Below, one piece after another: positions 7,657 through 14,212 of a stretch of 64,000 nt of DNA. A model generated the notes under the pieces. That model saw nothing but the letters and a program-made list of their open reading frames with translations. It did not search any database and was not told where the DNA came from. Positions within the stretch are counted from its first letter, which is position 1; each line of letters opens with the position of its first letter. The translations under genes and the position numbers were made by a program. Source of the DNA: Sporomusaceae bacterium (GTDB lineage Bacteria; Bacillota; Negativicutes; Sporomusales; UBA7701); the NCBI GenBank assembly GCA_031460455.1, contig JAVKTQ010000009.1:1-64000 (forward strand). The letters are read 5' to 3'.

Positions 7657-7837
7657 CTCTACACACCTCCCCTCGGTCGATTTCTAACCGTCGACACCGC
7701 TGGCATCGTCGCCATTCCCGGTTGAATATCCGTATGTGGCGCCATCGGTGGATACCAAGCCAGCAGAGCAGCCTCGCCCATGCCGGAGGACGGTTTTCCG
7801 ATGGAAATGTCGTCGTAACGTACACCTTTCTGTTCAT
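7601..7837 (-). CDS. Small phage protein with CxxC motif (78 aa)
   Basis: The protein starts MNRKVYVTTTFPSENRP and contains CWLGIHRWRHIRIFNREW followed by RRCQRCRRLE, one CxxC knuckle flanked by basic residues. ATG 7837 is chosen because it overlaps the previous stop as ATGA and AGGAGG lies six bases upstream. A second ATG at 7843 abuts the ribosome site too closely. A DNA- or RNA-binding role is possible but not shown. The last 56 bases overlap the following gene. Confidence 0.6.
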   Translation of the reverse strand: MNRKVYVTTTFPSENRPPAWARLLCWLGIHRWRHIRIFNREWRRCQRCRRLEIDRGEVCRGGLNQNHGDPVEGTAARR

Positions 7838-8013
7838 CTCCATCCTCCTACAAGCCAGGCCAGCCAGATCAGCACGCCGGCCAGGGCTACCGGGCCCCAT
7901 CGACCGGCTAACCAGAACAGCAGACGCCGGCAGTTGATGATCACCCAGGCAACCAGGCGCGCGTCCCGCGATTGGCGCCATTGTTTGTCGAGTTGGATAC
8001 GGATGCGGGACAT
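7834..8013 (-). CDS. 59-residue phage membrane microprotein
   Basis: ATG 8013 to TGA 7834 encodes a basic N-terminal half (MSRIRIQLDKQWRQSRDAR) and a strongly hydrophobic C-terminal half with about two membrane passes (WVIINCRRLLFWLAG and WGPVALAGVLIWLAWLVGG). AAAGGAG stands ten bases before the start and the stop overlaps the next ATG as ATGA. The frame differs from the longer open frame that covers the same bases, but the hydrophobic pattern and coupling favour this one. Function unknown. Confidence 0.55.
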   Translation of the reverse strand: MSRIRIQLDKQWRQSRDARLVAWVIINCRRLLFWLAGRWGPVALAGVLIWLAWLVGGWR

Positions 8014-8082
8014 AAGACATCATCTCCTTTACAGGAAATTGTTTCCTCCCGTCGAAATATGCGGCGAAGGGAGGTGATGTGC

Positions 8083-8244
8083 GTGGCGACGATTGAAGAG
8101 AAACAAATTGCCAAGGAGATTCTTATTGAACTAATTAGAAAGAACGCTCTTGATTTCGAGGCTTTCCCGGGAACTAAAAACTACAAAGATTTATCACTTC
8201 TGGCCTACAAAGACATTCTCAAGGTTGTTTCTGAGTCCGAATAA
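8083..8244 (+). CDS. 53-residue rightward phage protein inside the leftward region
   Basis: Starting at GTG 8083, with GGGAGG eight bases before it, this encodes 53 residues (ATIEEKQIAKEILIELIR in its first third) that look like a compact helical protein. The ATG at 8077 is too close to the ribosome site. It is more AT-rich than its neighbours and is transcribed against the early operon, overlapping the 51-residue gene tail to tail by 26 bases. A short palindrome GGAAA-TTG-TTTCC sits at 8033-8045 upstream. No family recognised; an accessory (moron-type) gene is one reading. Confidence 0.5.
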   Translation: MATIEEKQIAKEILIELIRKNALDFEAFPGTKNYKDLSLLAYKDILKVVSESE

Positions 8245-8374
8245 CAACCGACAACTCAACTAGCGCCCTTACGACCTCCGGCAGCGTCTGAACCACGCTA
8301 CTGGGGGTTTCTTCTTCTGTTGCCTTGATAATGAACTGGCACAGCGCATCGTGCACATCAAATAAGTTTGCCAT
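8219..8374 (-). CDS. 51-residue phage hypothetical protein
   Basis: ATG 8374 is preceded by GAAAGGAGGTGAGGGG, the strongest ribosome site in the prophage. The product (MANLFDVHDALCQFIIKATE at its start) is helical and acidic. The same frame is open upstream to an ATG at 8464, which would add a 30-residue segment (MNELLGSVQVMSAIRVCGW onward) resembling a small HTH; I cannot exclude that longer form. The 8375-8592 stretch holds that possible extension, a short candidate ORF ending about 8480, and the operator-like palindrome at 8557. Confidence 0.5.
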   Translation of the reverse strand: MANLFDVHDALCQFIIKATEEETPSSVVQTLPEVVRALVELSVVIRTQKQP

Positions 8375-8556
8375 CCCCTCACCTCCTTTCAGCCATTCAT
8401 TGACCTGCCAGCCGCAGACGCGGATCGCGCTCATCACCTGGACGCTGCCGAGCAGTTCGTTCATGCGAATCCGCCTTCCTACTGCTCTTCCGGTTTCCCG
8501 CTCTTGAAATGAGCCAGCAGCTCGTCTGCGCGAAATCGCATGACGGCTTGACTCAA

Positions 8557-8573
8557 TCGCACAATATGTGCGA
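8557..8573. promoter_or_regulatory. Operator-like palindrome, lysogeny region site 1
   Basis: TCGCACA-ATA-TGTGCGA has perfect seven-base arms around a three-base centre. Two other copies of the same layout lie in the divergent promoter region at 8854 and 8914. It sits just downstream of the Cro-like gene. Confidence 0.55.
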
Positions 8574-8592
8574 AATTTAGGCATAGAAAAAC

Positions 8593-8802
8593 CTAGGCCC
8601 CTTTGATTTCCTCTACAAAGAGATCGCCGATTTCGACGCCCAGCGCATCGGCAAGTAAGGGCACATCTTTGGCGTAAATCTGAACACTGCCGCCCTCTAC
8701 CTGGCTTAACCACGAACCGTACTTGCCCAGCTTCTTTTGAACATGTCGTTGCGAAATGCCTTTGTCGATGCGAATTTGTCGAATTCTGTTGCCTATATCC
8801 AT
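8593..8802 (-). CDS. Cro/CI-type HTH regulator at head of the early operon
   Basis: This 69-residue protein is essentially one XRE-family helix-turn-helix domain: IGNRIRQIRIDKGISQRHVQKKL followed by GSWLSQVEGG and DVPLLADALGVEIGDLFVEE. Its size and position at the start of the leftward operon suggest a Cro-like role. ATG 8802 follows GGAGGG with five to six bases spacing. The facing HTH gene is transcribed from a promoter 60-80 bases away, so the two probably form the lysogeny switch. Confidence 0.8.
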   Translation of the reverse strand: MDIGNRIRQIRIDKGISQRHVQKKLGKYGSWLSQVEGGSVQIYAKDVPLLADALGVEIGDLFVEEIKGA

Positions 8803-8846
8803 TTTCAACCCTCCTTTTTTGACAATTATTTCTTTTATCTGACTTT

Positions 8847-8875
8847 AGTATAATCTCACATTTTGTGCGTGTCAA
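8847..8875 (-). promoter_or_regulatory. Leftward early promoter of the prophage
   Basis: On the minus strand TTGACA (8870-8875) and TATACT (8847-8852) are separated by 17 bases. The spacer holds an operator-like site, so repressor binding would block polymerase. Confidence 0.75.
8854..8870. promoter_or_regulatory. Operator-like palindrome, site 2
   Basis: TCTCACA-TTT-TGTGCGT matches the site at 8557 in 12 of 14 arm positions and lies between the -35 and -10 boxes of the leftward promoter. Confidence 0.6.
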
Positions 8876-8904
8876 TTATAAATAGCACATATTGAAATAT
8901 TTTT

Positions 8905-8933
8905 TTGACTTTTTCCCACATTTTGTATATAAT
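8905..8933 (+). promoter_or_regulatory. Rightward promoter for the repressor-integrase unit
   Basis: TTGACT (8905-8910) and TATAAT (8928-8933) are 17 bases apart, about 37 bases before the HTH start codon at 8970. The spacer carries operator-like site 3. Confidence 0.75.
8914..8930. promoter_or_regulatory. Operator-like palindrome, site 3
   Basis: TCCCACA-TTT-TGTATAT keeps the left arm and the inner TGT of the other two sites but has a weaker right arm. Its position in the rightward promoter suggests autoregulation at lower affinity. Confidence 0.5.
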
Positions 8934-8969
8934 CAAAACAAATATAAAAAGAGGTGTGATGATAAAAGA

Positions 8970-9335
8970 ATGTTTGATAAGGAATTGTTGTTAAAAAGAC
9001 TTAGGCAGGCTAGAGAAGATGCAAGATTAACACACGAAGAAGTTGCTAAAAACTTAGGATACAATTCATCAAGCACGATCGGAAACTACGAGGCAGGCAG
9101 AAGAGAAATTTCCGCTAAAGACCTGATTGCTATGGCTAAGCTCTACGATGTTTCTTTAAGTTGGCTCTATGGCCAAAATGATGAAAAGGATTTGTCACTT
9201 ACTAAGGTTGATCGCAGAGAATGGTTATTGCTTCTAGCCTTTAGAAAAGCATCTGAAAGAGATAAGACTATTATCGAAAACATTCTCAACTCGTTTCCTG
9301 ATAAAGGAGATGATGCTAATGAGCGTTCAGTTTAA
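8970..9335 (+). CDS. Phage repressor-like HTH protein
   Basis: The 121-residue protein has an N-terminal XRE helix-turn-helix (LLKRLRQAREDARLTHEEVA, then SSTIGNYEAGRREISAKDL and AKLYDVSLSWLYG) and a C-terminal helical tail of about 50 residues. It lacks the peptidase domain of LexA-like repressors, so induction would not go by self-cleavage. ATG 8970 is the only in-frame ATG near the domain; its ribosome site (AGAGG) is about 15 bases away and weak. Its end overlaps the integrase start by 17 bases. It is more AT-rich than the rest of the element. Confidence 0.8.
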   Translation: MFDKELLLKRLRQAREDARLTHEEVAKNLGYNSSSTIGNYEAGRREISAKDLIAMAKLYDVSLSWLYGQNDEKDLSLTKVDRREWLLLLAFRKASERDKTIIENILNSFPDKGDDANERSV

Positions 9336-10575
9336 AGATAACATATGGTATGCAGTTGTTTATTACCGCGACGAATTCAACAAAAAACGCTACAAATGGT
9401 ACCCGGCCGAAGGGCAAAAGGCTGCCGAGCGCCTTGAAAGAGAAATCAGATCGAAGCTCGACAAAGGTGAGTTGACCATTACCAATAAAACTACTGTAAA
9501 ACAGTATCTTAATAAATGGTTGGAGCTTGAAATAAAACCTCGCCGCCGGCCGGCAACAGTGCAAAATTATCAGGACCGGATCGACGCTCTCTGCGCCAAC
9601 CTCGGCGAAGCCCAACTGGACAAACTGAAGCCGACGACCATCACCGAACATCTCAACAAGGAGCTTGCGCGGGGTCTGAAGCCGACCAGCATACAGGCGC
9701 AATTTGCCGTACTTAACCAGGCGCTTAAAAAGGCCGTGCTCTGGCAGTTACTCTCCCGGAATCCCTGCGACGCCGTTACCCCGCCGCAAAGAAACGAGCC
9801 GAACAACATGGTTTGGTCGCATGAACAGGTTACGCGATTCCTTGACTTCCACCGCGAAAACAGTATTTATCTCGTCTGGCTCCTCGGGTTCCTTTGCGGC
9901 CTGCGCCGGGGGGAAATTCTTGGACTCCAATGGGGGAATGTCGATTTAAAGAACAAGGGCGCTTACGTCGAATATTCGCTCGACAGGATGGATGAGGAAG
10001 AAGCAAAGCGGCTTTTGGAGCAGAAAGAAATTAAATGGTATGGCTGCAAGTCGAAAACCAAGGCTGACAAAAAGGGTAACCCCATCCCGCCCACCGTTCT
10101 GGCGCTCGGCCCCACGAAAACCAAACAATCAAAAGGATATGCCTCTCTTCCTGACATCGTTATTGCGGTCATGGAAGATATTCGCAAAAAACAGATGGCC
10201 GGCATCGGCAACAAGAAGAAGAATTCGAAGGTTAAGCAGGCGCAGCTCTGCGATCAGAACTTCGTGATCCGTCACCGGGACGGTCTGCCCTACGAGCCGG
10301 ATTATATCACTCACGCGCTGCCCAAAGCCATCGAAGCATATAACAATGCCCAGACGGAAGAAAAAAACAAGTTGCCCGCTCTCCGGGTCCACGACATGCG
10401 TCACACCTACGTCACGATACTATACGAGCTTGGCCTGGACACTAAGGCCGTCTCAGAGGCCGCCAGACACGCAAAAACCAGTTTCACGGCGGATTACTAC
10501 GTCCACCTCCGCAAAGAGGTTAAACAGCGGCCAGCAGAGATTATCAACCTCACTTTTAAAAAGGGATTAGGATAA
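9319..10575 (+). CDS. int: Site-specific tyrosine integrase
   Basis: At 418 residues this is a standard phage integrase: an N-terminal arm-binding part (FKDNIWYAVVYYRDEFNKKR), a core-binding SAM-like domain (about 60-165), and a catalytic domain with the active-site Arg in CGLRRGEILGLQW, HxxR in HDMRHTYVT, a late His in AARHAKTSF and the nucleophile Tyr in TADYYVHL. It ends 62 bases from the 3' end of tRNA-Val, the classic arrangement for tRNA integration. ATG 9319 follows AAAGGAG with nine bases spacing and overlaps the HTH gene. Confidence 0.93.
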   Translation: MSVQFKDNIWYAVVYYRDEFNKKRYKWYPAEGQKAAERLEREIRSKLDKGELTITNKTTVKQYLNKWLELEIKPRRRPATVQNYQDRIDALCANLGEAQLDKLKPTTITEHLNKELARGLKPTSIQAQFAVLNQALKKAVLWQLLSRNPCDAVTPPQRNEPNNMVWSHEQVTRFLDFHRENSIYLVWLLGFLCGLRRGEILGLQWGNVDLKNKGAYVEYSLDRMDEEEAKRLLEQKEIKWYGCKSKTKADKKGNPIPPTVLALGPTKTKQSKGYASLPDIVIAVMEDIRKKQMAGIGNKKKNSKVKQAQLCDQNFVIRHRDGLPYEPDYITHALPKAIEAYNNAQTEEKNKLPALRVHDMRHTYVTILYELGLDTKAVSEAARHAKTSFTADYYVHLRKEVKQRPAEIINLTFKKGLG

Positions 10576-10592
10576 GATTAGGAAAACACAAA

Positions 10593-10627
10593 AAAGGGCG
10601 CTCAGCTGCAATAGCCGAGCGCCCTTT
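10593..10627. terminator. Bidirectional terminator between integrase and tRNA-Val
   Basis: AAAGGGCGCTC and GAGCGCCCTTT form an 11-bp stem with A- and T-rich flanks, so it can end integrase transcription and the convergent tRNA transcript. Confidence 0.75.
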
Positions 10628-10637
10628 GATTTCAATA

Positions 10638-10714
10638 TGGTGGGGTTAAACGGACTCGAACCGCTGGCCTCCTCGATGTCAACGAGGCGCTCTAACCAAC
10701 TGAGCTATAACCCC
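10638..10714 (-). tRNA. tRNA-Val (GAC)
   Basis: A 77-base cloverleaf with acceptor GGGGTTA/TAACCCC, encoded CCA end (10638-10640), anticodon stem CCTCG/CGAGG and loop TTGACAT giving anticodon GAC. Its 3' end faces the integrase, so it is the likely attachment site of the prophage. The transcript would end at the 10593 hairpin. Confidence 0.95.
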
Positions 10715-10720
10715 ATATTT

Positions 10721-10747
10721 TTGCGGCAGAGATAGCAACTGCCGCAA
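10721..10747 (-). other. Hairpin in the tRNA-Val leader
   Basis: TTGCGGCA and TGCCGCAA form an eight-base-pair stem around an 11-base loop, between the promoter -10 box and the tRNA 5' end. It lacks a T-run and so is not an obvious terminator. Confidence 0.5.
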
Positions 10748-10752
10748 GAAAC

Positions 10753-10781
10753 ATTATATTACTGTAAACAAGAATTGTCAA
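10753..10781 (-). promoter_or_regulatory. Promoter of tRNA-Val
   Basis: TTGACA (10776-10781) and TATAAT (10753-10758) on the minus strand are both perfect consensus boxes 17 bases apart, as expected for a strongly transcribed tRNA. Confidence 0.8.
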
Positions 10782-10790
10782 GGGGGCTGT

Positions 10791-11927
10791 TTAATACAAA
10801 ATCTGGTTGGCGATAACGAGACGCTGAATCTGGTTGGTGCCTTCGTATATCTGCATGATCTTGGCGTCGCGCATGTACTTCTCGGTGGGGTATTCCTTGA
10901 TATAGCCGTAGCCGCCGAGAACCTGAACGGCATCGGTGGTAACTTTCATGGCGACATCGGCCGCATAGCACTTGGCCATGGCCGCCTCTTTGGCGAACGG
11001 CAGGTTTTGGTCTTTGAGCCAGCAGGCCTTGAAGACCATGAGCCGGGCTGTTTCCACGGCGATAGCCATGTCGGCGAGCATCGCCTGAACGAGTTGGAAC
11101 GAGGCGATGGGCTTACCAAACTGCTCGCGCTCTTTGGAATATTTGACGGCAGCGTCAAAGGCGGCCTGAGCGATGCCTACCGATACGGCCCCGACTAGCG
11201 GGCGAGCGGCGTCGAGGGTTTTCATGGCAATTTTGAAGCCTTCCCCTTCCCTGCCAAGTCGGTTGGCGGTGGGAATACGGACGTTGTCGAGGATGAGTTC
11301 GCAGGTGTTGGAGGCGCGGATGCCCATTTTGTCTTCCTCTTTGCCGACCGAAAAACCGGGGGTGTTTCGGTCGACAATGAAGGCCGTCAGGCCGCGGATG
11401 CCCGCAGATTTGCGGGCGTTGGCAAATATGATGAAGATGTCGGCGAGGCCGCCATTGGTGATAAAGCATTTGGTGCCGTTGAGGATGTAGTAATCATCGC
11501 CGTCTTTGACGGCGGTGGTTGCTACCGCACCTGCGTCGGAACCGGCTCCCGGCTCGGTAAGGGCAAAGGCCGCCAGTTTGCCGCTGTTGATGATATCAAA
11601 GTAGTGTTTCTTCTGCTCATCGGTACCCATGAGTATGACAGGATATGAGGCCAGGGCATTTGCGGCGACACTGGTGGCTACACCGGCGCAGCCTTTGCCA
11701 AGTTCTTCGTAGATAAGGGCGATGGTGACAGCATCCAGCCCCGGACCGTCGAATTCTTCAGGCACGACCAGGCTAACAATACCGGCTTCGTCAAGCTTTT
11801 GGAGCAGACCGGGCCGCATTTCCCCGTTGTGGTCCATCTCAAGGGCGTAGGGAGTAATCTCTTTGGCAACTACTTCCTGAGCCATCTTCTTGAGGGCAAG
11901 CTGGTCGGGAGTAAAGTTAAAATCCAT
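10791..11927 (-). CDS. Acyl-CoA dehydrogenase
   Basis: This 378-residue flavoprotein oxidises acyl-CoA to enoyl-CoA, passing electrons to ETF. Family signatures are ALTEPGAGSDAGAVATTAV with LNGTKCFITNGG (FAD/substrate region), GFKIAMKTLDAARP, and the C-terminal QVLGGYGYIKEYPTEKYMRD with QIYEGTNQIQR, which contains the catalytic Glu of short-chain enzymes. Length is typical of butyryl-CoA dehydrogenase-like members, but chain-length preference cannot be read here. No etfAB or crotonase genes lie beside it, so the role may be acid or amino-acid breakdown. ATG follows AAGGAGGATAAGTA. Confidence 0.93.
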   Translation of the reverse strand: MDFNFTPDQLALKKMAQEVVAKEITPYALEMDHNGEMRPGLLQKLDEAGIVSLVVPEEFDGPGLDAVTIALIYEELGKGCAGVATSVAANALASYPVILMGTDEQKKHYFDIINSGKLAAFALTEPGAGSDAGAVATTAVKDGDDYYILNGTKCFITNGGLADIFIIFANARKSAGIRGLTAFIVDRNTPGFSVGKEEDKMGIRASNTCELILDNVRIPTANRLGREGEGFKIAMKTLDAARPLVGAVSVGIAQAAFDAAVKYSKEREQFGKPIASFQLVQAMLADMAIAVETARLMVFKACWLKDQNLPFAKEAAMAKCYAADVAMKVTTDAVQVLGGYGYIKEYPTEKYMRDAKIMQIYEGTNQIQRLVIANQILY

Positions 11928-12002
11928 TACTTATCCTCCTTGTTAAGATTCGGCGTGGCAAAAAATTACTTAAAAGGACATGGGGAAAAAACCCTAAAAA
12001 TA

Positions 12003-12031
12003 AGTATACATTATAATAATTTTTTTGTGAA
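12003..12031 (-). promoter_or_regulatory. Promoter of the acyl-CoA dehydrogenase gene
   Basis: TTCACA (12026-12031) and TATACT (12003-12008) lie 17 bases apart on the minus strand, about 75 bases before the start codon, in an AT-rich stretch unlike its surroundings. Confidence 0.55.
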
Positions 12032-12038
12032 GGAAAAT

Positions 12039-12491
12039 CTACTTTAGCAGCAACCTGGCACCGATCGCCAAAAGCGCCAGACCGGCGACCTGGCTCCAGC
12101 CGCACGGTATTTTCTGGAGACCGAAGCCGCCGAAATGGTCGATTACGACTGCAGTCATCACTTGGCCGACGATTATGGCCGTGGTGGCGTTGGCTACTCC
12201 GACGCGTGGGATGCTGGCAGCCACCAGGTAGATAATGAATACGCTTATCACGCCCCCGAGGTAGGAATACCATGGAGCCTGGAACAAACCGCCGAGATCG
12301 CCGCGTCCCATTTTGAGGATAAATAAAACGACGAGCAAGACTAGCGTCCCTATGGCGTGAACGACAAATGTCGCTTCCCACAGGCCTACTGCCTTGCTCA
12401 GCGCGGTATTGACCGAACCCTGCACAGCCATCAGCACGCCGGACACTAGCGCCAGGAGGAGCGGCAGCAAATGGGCGGGTACCAAGTCCAA
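12039..12491 (-). CDS. DMT-family transporter of the YdcZ (DUF606) type
   Basis: The 150-residue protein has about five hydrophobic helices and the YdcZ pattern (LALVSGVLMAVQGSVNTAL near the start, VGVANATTAIIVGQVMTAVVIDHFG in two pieces, LALLAIGARLLLK at the end). Such half-size drug/metabolite transporters usually act as dimers; the substrate is unknown. The start is TTG at 12491 with GGGAGG nine bases upstream. It stands alone between the acyl-CoA dehydrogenase and the hydrolase operon. Confidence 0.8.
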   Translation of the reverse strand: MDLVPAHLLPLLLALVSGVLMAVQGSVNTALSKAVGLWEATFVVHAIGTLVLLVVLFILKMGRGDLGGLFQAPWYSYLGGVISVFIIYLVAASIPRVGVANATTAIIVGQVMTAVVIDHFGGFGLQKIPCGWSQVAGLALLAIGARLLLK

Positions 12492-12569
12492 TGGGCTGAG
12501 CCTCCCTTGTCAAGCAGAATGCTTTCCTGGGTAGTATAAGCCCAATTCGCGATTATATGCAGGTCGGCT

Positions 12570-13346
12570 TCACCAGTCGCGCGGAGCCGAAAAGCCGGCC
12601 TCCAGCCAGGCGAGCAATGCCGCGGACGCTTGTTCGTGGCCACTGAGAAAGCGGTGATCGGCTCCGGGGACGACGGTCATCTTTTTCGGTTCACCAGCCT
12701 GATCGAATATTTCGACAGCCTGCCGCAGGGGGACTATTTCGTCGTTTTCGCCGTGGACAACGAGCATTGGCCGGCCGCTGACCAGCCTGGCGCAAGCAAG
12801 GAGGTCGAAACGGTCGAAATCGCCGAGAAAATCGGGGGTCATGCAAACATGGCCGAATTCGTCGGCTATGCTGACTGGTTCCCCACCAAGCAGCCGGCTG
12901 TACGCTTCCTCTCCCAGAGAGAGGCGGAATGTCTCGTGGAGGTTGTGGGGAGCGGACCACAGGCAGAGGCCGCCGATGAGCCTGTCGGCGGCTGCGACGG
13001 CGAGAGCGGCGCTGCCGCCCATGCTGCGCCCGAAAAGAACGATTCGGTCGCTGACCTCGCGTCGGCTGTAGGACACAACTGCCCGCAGCTCTTCGACCTG
13101 TTCGGAAAGCAGGCTGAGAGGCGCAAAGTCGAACAGCAGGGCGACAAAACCGTTTTCGGCAACCCTTGCAGCGAGTGACGACGCCCGCCCGCCCCCCTCT
13201 TTGGAGCCCCGGAAGCCATGACAGAATATGACGGCATAATCGCGCTGGCGTTCCACGGGAAGATAGAGGATAGCGTTCAGTTTGCCTGCCGCGGTTGGGA
13301 TCATTATTTCCCGTTTTTTAATCAAGGTCGAGGCTGCCGACGACAA
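12570..13346 (-). CDS. Alpha/beta hydrolase
   Basis: A 258-residue hydrolase with an oxyanion segment IFCHGFRGSKEGGG, nucleophile elbow GRSMGGS, acid loop VVHGENDEIVPL and catalytic His in VPGADHRFLSG. This matches the dienelactone-hydrolase-like esterase/lipase group acting in the cytoplasm; the substrate is unknown. The start could be TTG 13346, overlapping the thioesterase gene by 29 bases, or ATG 13304, which has only a weak GGGAAA site. It is the last gene of a VOC-thioesterase-hydrolase operon. Confidence 0.88.
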   Translation of the reverse strand: MSSAASTLIKKREIMIPTAAGKLNAILYLPVERQRDYAVIFCHGFRGSKEGGGRASSLAARVAENGFVALLFDFAPLSLLSEQVEELRAVVSYSRREVSDRIVLFGRSMGGSAALAVAAADRLIGGLCLWSAPHNLHETFRLSLGEEAYSRLLGGEPVSIADEFGHVCMTPDFLGDFDRFDLLACARLVSGRPMLVVHGENDEIVPLRQAVEIFDQAGEPKKMTVVPGADHRFLSGHEQASAALLAWLEAGFSAPRDW

Positions 13347-13746
13347 AGAAGGTTCCCCTCGCTTTTGCCAAAAGTCTGCCGGCCGTGTCGCGATGTTCGG
13401 CTTCCACGACGACGGTGTGCTGGCCGTTGTGCACGACCTTCGCCACAGCTGTCATCGTCTCGCCGTCGGCCGCGCCGTATATGTAGTTGATGTTGAGATC
13501 CAGGGTCACGACCCTTTTACCGAGTGATACGCAGACGAGTCCCATCGCCGTGTCGGCCAGTGACGCCGTAGCACCGCCGTGCGCCATCCCGTACAGATTG
13601 CCGTGGATTGCCTGGATGACCGGCATCGACAGCGTTGCTTCCCCTTCTTTGACATCCTCCACTTTCATCTGCAGAAGCCCGACGAAGGGATTGCGTTTGT
13701 AAAGGTTATGCATTTTTTCTTTGAGTCTGTCGATTTTGTCTGTCAT
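13318..13746 (-). CDS. PaaI-type hotdog thioesterase
   Basis: The 142-residue protein has the PaaI/YbgC-like hotdog signature HGNLYGMAHGGATASLADTA, with the conserved HGG and catalytic-region Asp, and a following strand pattern (VTLDLNINYIYGA). Members cleave acyl-CoA thioesters, often phenylacetyl- or hydroxybenzoyl-CoA, in the cytoplasm. ATG 13746 overlaps the VOC gene stop as ATGA, and its end overlaps the hydrolase gene, so the three are co-translated. Confidence 0.88.
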   Translation of the reverse strand: MTDKIDRLKEKMHNLYKRNPFVGLLQMKVEDVKEGEATLSMPVIQAIHGNLYGMAHGGATASLADTAMGLVCVSLGKRVVTLDLNINYIYGAADGETMTAVAKVVHNGQHTVVVEAEHRDTAGRLLAKARGTFFVVGSLDLD

Positions 13747-14120
13747 AGCGCCGCTTCCTGGATGAATTCCAGCCTCTCCCCGTCCGGGCCGGCGAAAAAA
13801 AAGATCTTTTTGTCGCCCAGAGCAGTGCGGGGCGCGTCGAAAAGCAGCGTTACCCCTTTTTCCCGCAGTTTGGCAATAGCGGCGTCGATATCATTCACTT
13901 TGAAGGCGAGGTGATCCACAATCCCGGCCCGGCGCGGTTCCTTTTCGCCAGCCTGGTATTGGACCAGCTCGATTATCTGCGTCCCTGCCTTCAAGAAGGC
14001 GATCTTGACCCTTTCATCCTCATAAGCGCCCGCCGGCTGACAGCCGAGAACATCGCGGTAAAACCGGCCGGAGCGGTCGGCATCTTTTACGACAAGGCCG
14101 ATGTGAGCTATTTCGTACAT
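13743..14120 (-). CDS. VOC/glyoxalase-family protein
   Basis: This 125-residue protein has two beta-alpha-beta-beta-beta modules: IAHIGLVVKDADRSGRFYRDVLG in outline, IIELVQYQ, then IVDHLAFKVNDIDAAIAKLREKG and FFFAGPDGERLEFIQ. Candidate metal ligands are the two His in HIG and DHLAF and the Glu in IELV and LEF, as in glyoxalase I and methylmalonyl-CoA epimerase. Linkage to a CoA thioesterase makes an acyl-CoA-related substrate possible. ATG 14120 is preferred, with GAAGGGA eight bases upstream, over ATG 14126. Confidence 0.85.
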   Translation of the reverse strand: MYEIAHIGLVVKDADRSGRFYRDVLGCQPAGAYEDERVKIAFLKAGTQIIELVQYQAGEKEPRRAGIVDHLAFKVNDIDAAIAKLREKGVTLLFDAPRTALGDKKIFFFAGPDGERLEFIQEAAL

Positions 14121-14184
14121 GAGCATCTTCCCTTCTGTGTAGGTTAATATGGTATACGCCACAGCCAAGCGCCATTCCTTTTTA

Positions 14185-14211
14185 TGAAAAAAAAGCAGGT
14201 TTGACCTGCTC
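14185..14211 (-). terminator. Terminator after the 3D-domain cell-wall gene
   Basis: On the minus strand AGCAGGT-CAA-ACCTGCT is followed by a run of T residues. Confidence 0.75.
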
Positions 14212-14212
14212 T

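Noticed and set aside
8375-8592. A long leftward frame running through the Cro-like gene region toward 8875
   Set aside because: It is out of frame with the HTH gene, Arg/Ser-rich and without a ribosome site; only its last part after 8464 or 8374 looks like protein.
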